From: HGM12998 sp900756495
GTDB taxonomy: Bacteria; Bacillota; Clostridia; Oscillospirales; Oscillospiraceae
Direction: 5' to 3'
Assembly: GCA_958477305.1 (NCBI GenBank)
Contig: CAUEFI010000007.1
Coordinates: forward strand, 85,220-149,219
Length of the DNA: 64,000 nucleotides
Shown here: positions 34,177 through 43,611 of the stretch, piece by piece
Layout of the letters: each line of letters begins with the position of its first letter
Position numbering within the stretch: the first letter of the stretch is position 1
The notes under the pieces: generated by a model
Database searches by the model: none
The model's input: only the letters and a program-made list of their open reading frames with translations
Told to the model about the DNA's origin: nothing
Made by a program: the position numbers and the translations under genes

Positions 34177-35210
34177 TCAGCGGTGGTAGAGCTTGTTAGT
34201 CTCGTACTGGGGCTCGCAGGTGAGCTGGAGGCCCAGTTTCTTGTAGGTCACGGCGTCGGCAGGGGAGAGGATCTCCGAGGTGTGGGCCTAGCACCCCCGC
34301 AGGGCGGAGAGCCGGGCTAGGGTCTGGGCGATGAGGATCTCGTCGCTGTGGAGCCGGGGGGTTGGCCGAGCCCAGGTCCTGGACCTTCACGGTCTGGATG
34401 GGGGCAATGGCCTCCCGGGAGATGAGGTGCTTCTCGTGAGAGATGCCCGTCAGGGCCTTCAGGGCGTTGAGGAGGGTGGCCGAAGAGGCCCCCATCAGGT
34501 CGGTGGTCTTGCCGGTGATCACCTGGCCGTCGGGGAGCTCAATGGCGGCGGGGTTGCCAGTCTCCTCCGCCGCCGCCAGGGAGGCCGCCACCACCGGGCG
34601 CAGGGAGGCATCCACCTTGGCCTGCTGCATCAGCAGCTCCAGCTTGTACACCGTCTCGTCCCCGCAGCGGCCCTGCCGCCGCTCGCACAGCCCGTCGTAG
34701 TACCGGCGGATGATCTCCTGCCGGGCGGCGGCGCACACCGCATCGTCGTCTACAATGCAGTTGCCCGCCATGTTCACCCCCATGTCGGTGGGGGACTTGG
34801 TAGGGGCAGCTGCCCAGAATCTTCTCAAAAATGGCGGAGAGCACTGGGAAGATCTCCACATCCCGGTTGCAGTCCACCGTGGTCTGCCCGTAGGCCTGGA
34901 GGTGGAAGGGGTCGATGAGCCGCAGCACATCCACATCGCAGGTGATCTCCAGGTTTCCCCGCACCTTGTTCTTCTCAATGTCCGAGGCGCAGATGGCCAT
35001 CACGATCTCCGCCTTCTCCCGCAGCTAGCAAAGCATCCGGATCTTGCTGTCCAGTTCAAACCCCGGCAACACCCGGGAGGCGTGGGAGTCGTCAAAGAGC
35101 TTGCCGCCGGACTCCAGGTAGAGCTTGTCCCCGAACTGGGCAATTCGCTCCATAATGTGGAGGGACTGCATCTCCAGATACCTGTGGTTGTCAAATCCAA
35201 TCTTGTTCAT
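34177..35210 (-). pseudogene. DUF1846 (UPF0371) protein gene, heavily damaged
   Basis: The N-terminus is well preserved ('[39 protein letters not shown]'), then TAG at 35027-35025. Translation can resume with '[18 protein letters not shown]...DVDVLRLID', which is fused to '[33 protein letters not shown]' with some 150-200 intervening residues deleted. A frameshift near 34800 leads to '[20 protein letters not shown]', another near 34360 to 'RLHSDEILIAQTLARL', then a second TAG (34290-34288), and the end 'KKLGLQLTCEPQYETNKLYH'. The intact family is near 490 residues. At least two frameshifts, two amber codons and a deletion make it non-functional. Confidence 0.88.
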
Positions 35211-35252
35211 GTTCTCTCGCTCCCGTCACACGCAGCATCACAAATTAACTTA

Positions 35253-35717
35253 GGTAGTGTTTACAAAAGGCGGCAATCAAGAGATAAGCCGCACAAAAGG
35301 GGGCTCGATACCAAAATTTACCTTGCCGTGGATGCAAATGGTATGCCAGTCAGAGTACTTATCACAGAGGGTACCCGAGCTGATTGCAAAGAAGCTGTCC
35401 ATCTGATCGAGGGGATATCTGCCAAAACGCTGCTGGCGGATCGCGGTTATGATACGGATAAAATCATTGCCTGCGCTGTTGCCTCCGGAATGGAAGTTGT
35501 CATTCCTCCGAAACGAAACCGCAAAGAACAACGGGATTATGACCGTTATTTGTATCGGTTGCGCCATTTGCTGGAGAACGCTTTCCTGCACTTAAAGCAC
35601 TGGCGCGGAATTGCCGCACGATACGCAAAAAATACATCATCGTTTCTGGCGGCAGTGCAAATTCGTTGCATTGCTATTTGCTGTGCCGTTTTAGCCTAAG
35701 CTCATGTAGACACTATT
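35253..35717 (+). mobile_element. IS5-family (IS427-type) internally deleted element, copy 2
   Basis: A 465-bp element with both ends. The left inverted repeat GGTAGTGTTTACA and the right AATAGTGTCTACA (read inwards) are each next to a TA dinucleotide, consistent with a TA target duplication. The left repeat leads directly into the middle of the transposase ('GGNQEISRTKGG', slip site AAAAGGGGG at 35295-35303). From there the C-terminal frame runs to a stop at 35697-35699. It is about 95 percent like copy 1 over the shared part but lacks the one-base insertion near the end. The first half of the gene is deleted, so it could only move in trans. Confidence 0.85.
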
Positions 35718-35754
35718 TAGTCCGTACTCGCACTTTCAGAAAGAAAAGACACAC

Positions 35755-36462
35755 TTACTGGCCGCCATGATCCCCGCAATAGGACTCTCCTTCCAGTCCC
35801 ATCACATCGATGGAATGGTGCATGTGGATGGCCATAGCATGCTCAGCTCCGGTCTCATCCCGCTTGCGGAAGAAATCCATCAGCAGCGCGTGATCCCGCA
35901 GCGTATCCTCAGCCAGCTGTTCCTGCCGGTCCCCTGCCTCAATGGCGGTCGCCACGGCCTGGCTGATCATGGGCAGCAGCCGCATCATGAACTCGTTGTG
36001 GGTCGCCCGGACAATGGCGCCGTGGAACGCCCTGTCGGCCTCGGTGCGATCCCGTCCTGCCCGGATACAATCCTCCACCTCCTTCCCTCGCGCCAAAATT
36101 TCATCCAGCTCCTCGCCGGTGGCCCGGCGGCAGGCCAGCCGGGCCGCGCTGGGCTCAAAAATGCGCCTCAGCTCAAAGAGATCCCTCAGCTGCCCCCGCA
36201 TCCGCTCCAGCGCGGAGAACCCGAAGTCATTGATCCGCTTCACCGCGTCTGAGACGAAAGTCCCTCTCCCCCGCTGGATTGCAAGCACGCCCTGGGCCGC
36301 TAAGGTGCGAATGGCCTCCCGCAGCGTTGTGCGGCTCACGCCCAATTCACGGGACAGTTCCAGCTCGTTGGGCAACTTCTCTCCCGGTGCCAGCCGCCTC
36401 TCCACGACGATCATCGTATACAGCCTCTCGGCGGTCTGCTGGGACAGATTCTTTTTCTCCAT
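35755..36462 (-). CDS. GntR-family regulator, FadR/FCD subfamily
   Basis: A 235-residue protein. The N-terminal winged helix is '[47 protein letters not shown]' (about residues 25-71). The C-terminal all-helical FCD ligand domain has the metal-binding residues in '[15 protein letters not shown]' and '[13 protein letters not shown]...HAMAIHMHH'. Such proteins usually sense a carboxylate. It is transcribed divergently from ilvD across a 109-base gap containing the palindrome TTGTCAGACAA, so it probably controls ilvD, itself, or both. Confidence 0.9.
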   Translation of the reverse strand: MEKKNLSQQTAERLYTMIVVERRLAPGEKLPNELELSRELGVSRTTLREAIRTLAAQGVLAIQRGRGTFVSDAVKRINDFGFSALERMRGQLRDLFELRRIFEPSAARLACRRATGEELDEILARGKEVEDCIRAGRDRTEADRAFHGAIVRATHNEFMMRLLPMISQAVATAIEAGDRQEQLAEDTLRDHALLMDFFRKRDETGAEHAMAIHMHHSIDVMGLEGESYCGDHGGQ

Positions 36463-36510
36463 CGAAACCCCTCCAGGCTCTTGACATCTCTGCCTCTATC
36501 ATATAATATG

Positions 36511-36521
36511 TTGTCAGACAA
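36511..36521. promoter_or_regulatory. GntR-type operator in the gntR-ilvD intergenic region
   Basis: TTGTCAGACAA is a perfect 11-bp palindrome of the FadR-type TNGTNNNACNA form. It sits between two possible ilvD promoters: TTGACA (36481) with TATAAT (36502) at 15-base spacing, and TTGTCA (36511) with TATACA (36534) at 17. Binding would block either. Confidence 0.7.
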
Positions 36522-36571
36522 TTCAAGTGTAATTATACAACTAGTGGCACTACTTAAGGAGGCAGACTTCC

Positions 36572-38233
36572 ATGATCAGCGACAACGTAAAAAAGGGGAT
36601 CCCCGCGGCCCCCAACCGCTCCCTGTTCTATGCTCTGGGCTATACCAAGGAGGAACTGGAGCGGCCCCTCATTGGCGTGGTGTGCTCCTACAATGAGATT
36701 GTACCCGGTCACATGAATCTGGACAAAATTGCCGAGGCGGTCAAGGCCGGAATCCGGGCTGCCGGCGGCACTCCCATTGAGTTTCCCGCCATTGCCGTAT
36801 GCGACGGCATCGCTATGGGCCATGTGGGTATGAAATACTCCCTGGTCACCCGGGACCTCATTGCGGACTCCACTGAGGCCATGGCCATCGCCCATCAGTT
36901 TGACGGCCTGGTAATGATTCCCAACTGTGATAAAAATGTACCCGGCCTGCTCATGGCGGCAGCCCGGGTCAACATCCCTACTATCTTCTGCTCCGGCGGC
37001 CCCATGCTTGCCGGGCGCATGAAAGATGGCCGCCGTACCTGCCTCTCCCACATGTTTGAAGCCGTCGGTTCCTACTATGCCGGCAAGTTGGACGAGGAAG
37101 GCGTGGAGGAGTATGAGCAGAACGCCTGCCCCTCCTGCGGCTCCTGCTCCGGCATGTATACCGCCAACTCCATGAATTGCCTCACCGAGGCCATTGGAAT
37201 GGCGCTGGAGGGAAACGGCACCATTCCAGGCGTCATGTCCGCCCGGCTCCGCCTCGCAAAACATACCGGCATGCAGATTATGGAACTGGTGAAGAAGAAT
37301 ATCCGGCCCCGGGATATCATGACCGAGGCCGCATTCCACAATGCCGATACGGTGGATATGGCCTTGGGCTGCTCCACCAACACCATGCTCCATCTCCCTG
37401 CCATCGCCCACGAGTGCGGCATCGATCTCTCCCTGGAGATGTCCAACGAGATCTCTTCCAGAACCCCCAATTTGTGTCATCTGGCCCCTGCGGGCGAGAC
37501 CTATATGGAGGATCTAGATCTGGCCGGCGGCGTCCACGCCGTCATGAAAGAGCTGACAAAGAAAAACCTGCTGAACACGGATGTGATGACCGTCACTGGC
37601 AAAACTCTGGCGGAAAATCTCACGGGCGTGGAAAACAGGAACCCCGAAATCATTCGCCCCATAGAGAACCCCTACTCCCCCGACGGCGGCATTGCTGTTC
37701 TGAAGGGCAACCTGGCCCCCGAGGGCTGCGTGGTCAAGCGCTCCGCCGTCGCTCCCGAGATGATGGTCCACTCCGGGCCCGCCCGGGTCTTCGACAGCGA
37801 AGATGACGCTATCAAAGCCATCTATGACGGAAAAATCGTATCCGGAGATGTGGTTATCATCCGCTACGAGGGGCCCAAGGGCGGCCCCGGTATGCGCGAA
37901 ATGCTCAACCCCACATCCGCGATTGTAGGCATGGGCCTGGGCTCCTCCGTGGCGCTTATCACCGACGGCCGTTTCTCTGGCGCCACCCGCGGAGCCGCCA
38001 TCGGCCATGTCTGTCCCGAGGCTGCCCAGGGCGGAGCCATCGCCCTGGTGGAGGAGGGAGACATTGTCTCCATCGACATTCCAAACTGCAGGATCGAAGT
38101 TCAGGTGGACGATGCCACCCTGGCCGCCCGCAAGGCCAAGTGGGTCTGTCCGGAGCCCAGAGTTAAAACTGGGTATTTGGCCCGGTACGCCAAGATGGTC
38201 CAGTCCGCCTCCAAGGGCGCGGTGCTGGATTAG
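36572..38233 (+). CDS. ilvD: Dihydroxy-acid dehydratase
   Basis: A 553-residue Fe-S enzyme for the third step of Val/Ile synthesis. Cluster cysteines lie in 'PNCDKNVPG' (about residue 118) and '[17 protein letters not shown]' (about 185-200); a further conserved stretch is '[17 protein letters not shown]'. '[22 protein letters not shown]' near residue 470 holds the catalytic Ser. TTAAGGAGGCAGACTTCC precedes the ATG. It is 13 kb from ilvBNC and has its own promoter and apparent GntR control rather than a T-box. A terminator follows. Confidence 0.96.
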   Translation: MISDNVKKGIPAAPNRSLFYALGYTKEELERPLIGVVCSYNEIVPGHMNLDKIAEAVKAGIRAAGGTPIEFPAIAVCDGIAMGHVGMKYSLVTRDLIADSTEAMAIAHQFDGLVMIPNCDKNVPGLLMAAARVNIPTIFCSGGPMLAGRMKDGRRTCLSHMFEAVGSYYAGKLDEEGVEEYEQNACPSCGSCSGMYTANSMNCLTEAIGMALEGNGTIPGVMSARLRLAKHTGMQIMELVKKNIRPRDIMTEAAFHNADTVDMALGCSTNTMLHLPAIAHECGIDLSLEMSNEISSRTPNLCHLAPAGETYMEDLDLAGGVHAVMKELTKKNLLNTDVMTVTGKTLAENLTGVENRNPEIIRPIENPYSPDGGIAVLKGNLAPEGCVVKRSAVAPEMMVHSGPARVFDSEDDAIKAIYDGKIVSGDVVIIRYEGPKGGPGMREMLNPTSAIVGMGLGSSVALITDGRFSGATRGAAIGHVCPEAAQGGAIALVEEGDIVSIDIPNCRIEVQVDDATLAARKAKWVCPEPRVKTGYLARYAKMVQSASKGAVLD

Positions 38234-38262
38234 GACTCCACAGCTGCTGCGCCTGCTTCAAG

Positions 38263-38302
38263 AAAAAAGACGGCAGACACAAAAGTGTCTGCCGTCTTTT
38301 TT
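38263..38302 (+). terminator. Terminator of ilvD
   Basis: An 18-bp perfect stem (A6-GACGGCAGACAC and its complement) with a 4-base loop ends in TTTTTT. Confidence 0.95.
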
Positions 38303-38309
38303 AACCCCC

Positions 38310-38364
38310 TTGACAATTTCAGCATTCGGTTTTATAATATAACAGCGTTATATAACACTGTTAT
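38310..38364 (+). promoter_or_regulatory. Consensus promoter with overlapping TetR operator
   Basis: TTGACA (38310-38315) and TATAAT (38333-38338) with 17-base spacing form a full-consensus promoter. From 38339 to 38364 lies a 26-bp palindrome with one mismatched pair (ATAACAGCGTTAT arm), covering the transcription start. It is the expected binding site of the TetR protein encoded 15 bases later. Confidence 0.9.
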
Positions 38365-38378
38365 ATGAGGTCTTATGT

Positions 38379-38996
38379 ATGACGGCAGAACATCTGACAA
38401 CCTTGGAAAGCATCCATCGGGCCGCGAAGGCTGAATTTTTGGAAAAGGGGTTTCAGTCCGCTTCCCTCCGCAATATCGTAAAAACTGCAGGAATGACAAC
38501 CGGAGCATTCTACGGTTATTATAAAAGCAAAGAGGGTCTATTTGAGGCCTTGGTCAGCGAACATTACGACTTTATTCTCAACCGCTTCCAAGCGGCGCAA
38601 AGAGAATTTGCCGCGCTTCCCCATGAACAGCAACCGGATCACCTCAGCAATATTTCCGGGCTCAGCATGTTCGATATGCTGCATTACGCCTATCGCCATC
38701 TGGATGAGTTTAAACTCATCCTCTGTTGTTCGGAGGGAACTCGCTTTGCCGGTCTGATTGACGAGATGGTTGAAATTGAAGTGGAGGCTACACACGCCTA
38801 CCAAAAAGTCCTGGAGGAACTTGGACGTCCTTCTCCTCGGATCGATCCCCGATTAGAACACATTCTCATCACGGGGATGTTTAACGCATTTTTTGAACTG
38901 GTGATCCATGAGATGCCGCTGTCTGACGCAGAAAATTATCTGCATGAAATGAGGGCATTTTATACCGCCGGGTGGATGAAAATTATGGGGCAGTAA
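38379..38996 (+). CDS. TetR/AcrR-family transcriptional regulator
   Basis: A 205-residue protein. The N-terminal helix-turn-helix reads 'IHRAAKAEFLEKGFQSASLRNIVKTAGMTTGAFYGYYKSKEGLFEALV' (about residues 11-58). The C-terminal ligand domain is helical and family-specific. The palindrome across its own promoter indicates autorepression. An ABC transporter pair follows 114 bases later on the same strand and is probably the regulated target. Confidence 0.92.
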   Translation: MTAEHLTTLESIHRAAKAEFLEKGFQSASLRNIVKTAGMTTGAFYGYYKSKEGLFEALVSEHYDFILNRFQAAQREFAALPHEQQPDHLSNISGLSMFDMLHYAYRHLDEFKLILCCSEGTRFAGLIDEMVEIEVEATHAYQKVLEELGRPSPRIDPRLEHILITGMFNAFFELVIHEMPLSDAENYLHEMRAFYTAGWMKIMGQ

Positions 38997-39110
38997 TGCT
39001 CTATAATTTTTACACAAAGGTTAGCTATAGCTAACTTACATACGGACATTAGGGGCGGCTGCAGCGTCATCTGTGTCGAATCTTATATTTCATAAGAAGG
39101 AGGAGTTTCT

Positions 39111-40880
39111 TTGAAAAAGCGATCCGATTTATCACGCCTGCTGGGGTATGCAGAAAACCATAAATATCTGACCTATGCCTCTTGGTTCCTCTCCGCCGCC
39201 AGTGCTCTGCTGGCACTTATTCCCTACTGGTATATCTGGAACATCATTGCAGAAGTGCTCACAGTGGCCCCAGACTTCGGCAACGCGCAAAATCTGACCC
39301 ATAACGGCTGGATGGCAGTTTTGTTTGGGATACTTGCAGTCCTGGTCTATATTGCCGGATTAATGTGTTCCCACTTGGGCGCCTTCCGTATTGCCACCAA
39401 CCTGCGTATTCACACCATGCAGCATATTGTAAAGCTACCCCTTGGCGCTGCCGAGCGCTTTGGCAGCGGCAGGCTGCGGAAAATTGTCAACGAGTCCAGT
39501 GCGGCTACCGAGACCTATCTGGCGCATCAGCTGCCTGATAGGGCGGGTGCGATTGCAACACCCTGTGGTCTTTTGGTCCTGCTGCTTGTCTTTGACTGGC
39601 GGCTGGGGCTTTTGAGCCTTGTTCCAGTTCTGTTGGGGTTCCTCATTATGATGAGCATGACTGGTGCCAAAATGCAGCAAAAAATGAAAGAATATCAGAA
39701 CGCATTGGATGATATGTCCAACGAAGCTGTGGAATATGTCCGTGGGATTCCAGTGGTCAAGACCTTCGGACAGACCATCTTTTCCTTTAAAAAGTTCAAA
39801 GGCTCCATTGATCGCTATCAAAAATGGGTCATTGCCTATACCAAACAGCTCCGTGCGCCGATGATTTTCTATACGGCCGCCATCAACAGTGTGTTCGCGT
39901 TTCTGATTGCGGGCGGGCTGATTTTCACCCACGGCGGAGTGACAAGTGAATTCCTGCTAAACCTGATTTTTTATATCATCATTACGCCGGTCATCTCTGT
40001 CACGCTGACCAAGATTATGTTTCAGAGTGAAAATGCTATGATCGTTGCGGACGCACTGGAGCGGATCGACAGTGTTTTAAATCTGGCACCTCTAAAGGAG
40101 TCCGCCCATCCTGAGGCCCCCAAAGATGGCTCAGTGACGCTTGAGCAGATCCGTTTCAGCTATGACGGCGAAACGGATGTATTGAACAACATCTCGCTCA
40201 CCATCCCCGCTGGTCAGACGGTCGCCTTTGTAGGCCCGTCTGGCGGAGGCAAGACAACGCTTGCCAATGTCATTTCCCGATTTTTTGACCCACAGAGCGG
40301 CAGGGTAACCATCGGCGGCGTGGATGTCAGGGATATTTCAAAGGACGAATTGATGAACACGGTATCATTTGTCTTTCAAAACAGCCATCTCATCAAAGCT
40401 TCTATCCTGGAAAACGTGCGAATGGGCAGACCAGATGCCTCCCGGGAGGATGTCATGAACGCCCTCCAGCAGGCTCAGTGTACGGATATCATCGAAAAGC
40501 TGCCCCATGGTGTCGACACGGTTATTGGCACAAAGGGTGTTTATCTCTCCGGCGGAGAGCAGCAGCGCATTGCCATCGCCCGTGTCATATTGAAAAACAC
40601 GCCGGTGATTATTTTGGACGAAGCCACCGCTTTTGCCGATCCCGATAATGAGGCAAAGGTACAGGCCGCTTTCACTCACTTATCCAGAGGAAAAACCGTC
40701 ATCATGATTGCACACCGGCTTTCCACTGTCGCCAATGTAGATCGCATCTTTGTCGTGAAGGACGGCACAATCGTGGAGAGTGGAACCTGCCGGGAGCTGC
40801 TCCAACAGGGCGGTCTTTTCAGCAGCATGTGGAAGACCTATCAGACTTCCGTACAGTGGAAAGTTGCAAGGGAGGCGTAA
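39111..40880 (+). CDS. ABC transporter, fused permease/ATPase (IrtA/YbtP-like), TTG start
   Basis: Initiation is at TTG 39111 with AAGGAGGAG seven bases upstream. The 589-residue product has a six-helix exporter-fold membrane domain and an ATPase domain with 'GPSGGGKTT', 'LSGGEQQR', Walker B 'VIILDEATAFAD' and 'MIAHRLSTV', all consensus. Sequence style and pairing with the next gene resemble the TetR-linked ABC pairs of Firmicutes that are annotated as multidrug or siderophore (Irt/Ybt-like) transporters. Direction and substrate cannot be settled from sequence. Confidence 0.9.
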   Translation: MKKRSDLSRLLGYAENHKYLTYASWFLSAASALLALIPYWYIWNIIAEVLTVAPDFGNAQNLTHNGWMAVLFGILAVLVYIAGLMCSHLGAFRIATNLRIHTMQHIVKLPLGAAERFGSGRLRKIVNESSAATETYLAHQLPDRAGAIATPCGLLVLLLVFDWRLGLLSLVPVLLGFLIMMSMTGAKMQQKMKEYQNALDDMSNEAVEYVRGIPVVKTFGQTIFSFKKFKGSIDRYQKWVIAYTKQLRAPMIFYTAAINSVFAFLIAGGLIFTHGGVTSEFLLNLIFYIIITPVISVTLTKIMFQSENAMIVADALERIDSVLNLAPLKESAHPEAPKDGSVTLEQIRFSYDGETDVLNNISLTIPAGQTVAFVGPSGGGKTTLANVISRFFDPQSGRVTIGGVDVRDISKDELMNTVSFVFQNSHLIKASILENVRMGRPDASREDVMNALQQAQCTDIIEKLPHGVDTVIGTKGVYLSGGEQQRIAIARVILKNTPVIILDEATAFADPDNEAKVQAAFTHLSRGKTVIMIAHRLSTVANVDRIFVVKDGTIVESGTCRELLQQGGLFSSMWKTYQTSVQWKVAREA

Positions 40881-40887
40881 GAATTTG

Positions 40888-42612
40888 ATGAAACATCTGC
40901 AAAAAAAATACGCTCTGTCTGAACAGGGCGCGAAGGACTTGGTCAAAGGCTGCATCGCCTGTGTGCTGCAGAATCTTTCGTTTCTATTTCCGGTATGGCT
41001 GTTGTACTGCCTCGTCAGCAATCTGATGAATGGCAGCGGCGGCAGTATCGCTTTTTACACCGCAGGATGTGCGATTTGTATTGGACTGATCGCCCTTGCC
41101 ACCTGGTTTCAATACAATGCAACCTATTTTGCCACCTATGTTGAAAGCGGCGTACGCCGGATTACCCTTGCCGAACGGCTGAGAAAAATTCCGCTCTCCT
41201 TTTTTGGGAAAAAAGACCTTGCCGATCTGACCAGCACCATTATGGCGGACTGTACCTTTTTAGAGCAGAGCTTTTCTCACTTTATTCCCGAACTGGCCGG
41301 TTCCATCCTTTCCACACTGCTGATCTCCATCGGGCTGCTCTTCTACGACTGGCGGATGGCATTGGCGGCCCTGTGGGTCTTGCCGGTTTCCTTTGCCATT
41401 GTGGGCCTCTCAGCAAAGGTACAGGAGCGATTGAACCAAAAGGCCATGGATACGAAAATGGCATGTGCCGACGGAATTCAGGAGTGCATCGAGACGGTAC
41501 AGGACTTAAAGGCAAACAACGCTGAACAGGCCTATCTGGAGGGCCTGAAAGGAAAAATCCGAGCAGTGGAACGGCGCTCAATCCTCAACGAATTCGGACT
41601 GGCGGCTTTTGTTGTAACTGCTTCGCTGATTTTAAAGTTAGGCATCGCAACTGTCGCGCTGGTCGGTTCCGTTCTGCTTATACAGGGGACACTGGATATT
41701 TTGACTTTTTTTATATTTCTGTTGGTAGTATCCCGCCTCTATGACCCGCTGCAGGGTGCCCTGCAGAACTTAGCGGCAGTTATCAGCACACGGACTAATA
41801 TCGCACGCATGAATGAAATCCTCGACCATCCCGTGCAGCAAGGCGAACGCGTGCTTACAAACAATGGATATGATATTATCTTTGACCACGTGGGCTTTGC
41901 CTACAACAGCGGTGAAACGGTTTTGAAGGACGTCACTTTTTCGGCCAGGCAGGGTGAAGTTACTGCGCTGGTGGGCCCTTCCGGCGGAGGCAAAACCACT
42001 GTATCCCGTCTGGCCGCCCGTTTTTGGGACACGAAACAGGGGCAAATTACCGTTGGCGGTATGGATATATCAAATATCGACCCAGAAATCCTGCTTTCCC
42101 TTTTCTCCATTGTCTTTCAGGATGTCACACTGTTTGACAACACCATTTTAGAGAATATACGTATCGGCAATAAAAATGCCTCTGACGAAGAAGTACTGGC
42201 GGCTGCGCGGCTCGCCAACTGCGACGAGTTTGCCGAAAAGCTGCCGGACAAGTGGAACAGCAGAATTGGGGAAAACGGCTGTGAACTTTCCGGCGGTGAG
42301 CGGCAGCGTATTTCCATTGCAAGGGCATTTCTCAAAAATGCTCCAATTATTCTGTTGGATGAGGCCACTGCCTCTCTCGACGTGGAAAACGAAACCCTGA
42401 TCCAGTCCGCCCTGTCCCGTCTGATAAAAGACAAGACCGTTCTTGTCATCGCCCACCGTATGCGCACTGTGGCAAGCGCGGATAAAATCGTCGTATTAGA
42501 CAGCGGGACAGTAGCAGAAGAGGGGGCGCCGGACAGGCTGCTCGCACAGGGCGGTATTTATGCCCATATGGTAAGGCTGCAGACAGAGAGCCAGAGTTGG
42601 ACCTTGGCGTAA
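40888..42612 (+). CDS. ABC transporter, fused permease/ATPase, partner of the preceding gene
   Basis: The start is taken as ATG 40888 (MKHLQKKYAL) after GGGAGGCG; TTG 40885 is an equally spaced alternative. The 574-residue protein has the exporter fold with 'GPSGGGKTT', 'LSGGERQR', 'IILLDEATASLD' and 'VIAHRMRTV'. Both ATPase sites of the pair therefore have a catalytic Glu and switch His, unlike the MarR-linked pair. Only seven bases separate it from the previous stop. A strong terminator ends the TetR-ABC-ABC unit. Confidence 0.9.
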   Translation: MKHLQKKYALSEQGAKDLVKGCIACVLQNLSFLFPVWLLYCLVSNLMNGSGGSIAFYTAGCAICIGLIALATWFQYNATYFATYVESGVRRITLAERLRKIPLSFFGKKDLADLTSTIMADCTFLEQSFSHFIPELAGSILSTLLISIGLLFYDWRMALAALWVLPVSFAIVGLSAKVQERLNQKAMDTKMACADGIQECIETVQDLKANNAEQAYLEGLKGKIRAVERRSILNEFGLAAFVVTASLILKLGIATVALVGSVLLIQGTLDILTFFIFLLVVSRLYDPLQGALQNLAAVISTRTNIARMNEILDHPVQQGERVLTNNGYDIIFDHVGFAYNSGETVLKDVTFSARQGEVTALVGPSGGGKTTVSRLAARFWDTKQGQITVGGMDISNIDPEILLSLFSIVFQDVTLFDNTILENIRIGNKNASDEEVLAAARLANCDEFAEKLPDKWNSRIGENGCELSGGERQRISIARAFLKNAPIILLDEATASLDVENETLIQSALSRLIKDKTVLVIAHRMRTVASADKIVVLDSGTVAEEGAPDRLLAQGGIYAHMVRLQTESQSWTLA

Positions 42613-42665
42613 TCTGTACAGCGCGTGTATGTCAGCTCCGAAACGCAACAGGGCGCTGAAAACTT

Positions 42666-42707
42666 ATAACGGAACGGGCATGGTAATTACCATGCCCGTT
42701 CCGTTAT
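42666..42707. terminator. Terminator after the TetR-linked ABC pair
   Basis: A perfect palindrome about 42 bp long (ATAACGGAACGGGCATGG arm), roughly 70 bases before the convergent ferredoxin gene's stop. It has no long T run but a very stable stem. Confidence 0.75.
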
Positions 42708-42778
42708 AAACGCTTGGCAGCCGGGAACCTGCGGATTCGATCAGCCGCTATTTGATTGCTCTTGGACCAGGAAACCGG

Positions 42779-43534
42779 TTATTGGATGGTTTTCTCAAAC
42801 AAATACCGCTCTTTTCCCTTGCTTTTCTTCTTATACTCGATGGCCTCGGCCGGGCAGCCGCAGATACAGGCCATACAGTGCGTGCACCGCTTTCCCCACT
42901 GCGGCCGTCCGGCGGTGAGCACGATGTTGTTCAGCGGACAGAGCTCCACACATTTTCCACAGCTGATACACTGCTCTGTCGCGTAAAAGCCTCTGGCACT
43001 GACGCTGAACCTGTAGAAAGCGCAGTTGACGATTCCGCTTTTGATGCCGTCAATTTTCCCTGTCCTCTGTTCCGGGAACCGCTCTCCCGCCGCAATGTGA
43101 GCCGCTGCCGCATCAATGGCGGGTATGGCCGCCTCAACAATACGCCGCGCCTCCTCTGCACCTGGCACGGAAAACATGGCCACATAGTTTTCCGGCATGA
43201 CCACAGCGGAGAGCCCCATATATTTGAATCCCTTCTCCGTGCAGAGCGCTTGGGCGTAACGGTATGCGCGGCCCGTATCATCCCCGCAGGTAGCCACAAA
43301 ATAAGCAGTCTGATTCCCTCCAAATCGGCTCGCCAGGATAAAATCAGTCACAACTCTGGGAATGCGCCACGCATAGGTGGGTACGACAAAAACATACGGC
43401 CGCTCCGAGCAAAAGTCTCCCGGCGCCTCCCTTTTGAAACAGTCGTTCATGGAGACCAGACCGTCTCCCAGGATCCCCGCAATTCGCTCTGCCGCATAGC
43501 GGCTGTTGCCCGTTCCGCTGAAGTATAAAACCAT
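42779..43534 (-). CDS. EFR1-type flavodoxin-ferredoxin fusion protein
   Basis: The start at 43534 (MVLYFSGTGNSR) is set by AGGAGG eight bases upstream. The 251-residue protein begins with a flavodoxin-like FMN motif 'YFSGTGNSRYAAERIA' and carries two C-terminal 4Fe-4S motifs, 'CISCGKCVELCPLNNI' and 'CTHCMACICGCPAEAI'. This is the EFR1 architecture frequent in Clostridia. It probably shuttles low-potential electrons, but the partner is unknown. A basic Lys-rich tail follows the second cluster. Monocistronic. Confidence 0.9.
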   Translation of the reverse strand: MVLYFSGTGNSRYAAERIAGILGDGLVSMNDCFKREAPGDFCSERPYVFVVPTYAWRIPRVVTDFILASRFGGNQTAYFVATCGDDTGRAYRYAQALCTEKGFKYMGLSAVVMPENYVAMFSVPGAEEARRIVEAAIPAIDAAAAHIAAGERFPEQRTGKIDGIKSGIVNCAFYRFSVSARGFYATEQCISCGKCVELCPLNNIVLTAGRPQWGKRCTHCMACICGCPAEAIEYKKKSKGKERYLFEKTIQ

Positions 43535-43611
43535 GGGACATTCCTCCTGTGTGAGCATCCTACCGCGTCTTCCGGCCCGAAGGCAAGGGAAGCGCGTCGA
43601 AGCGGGAGTCT

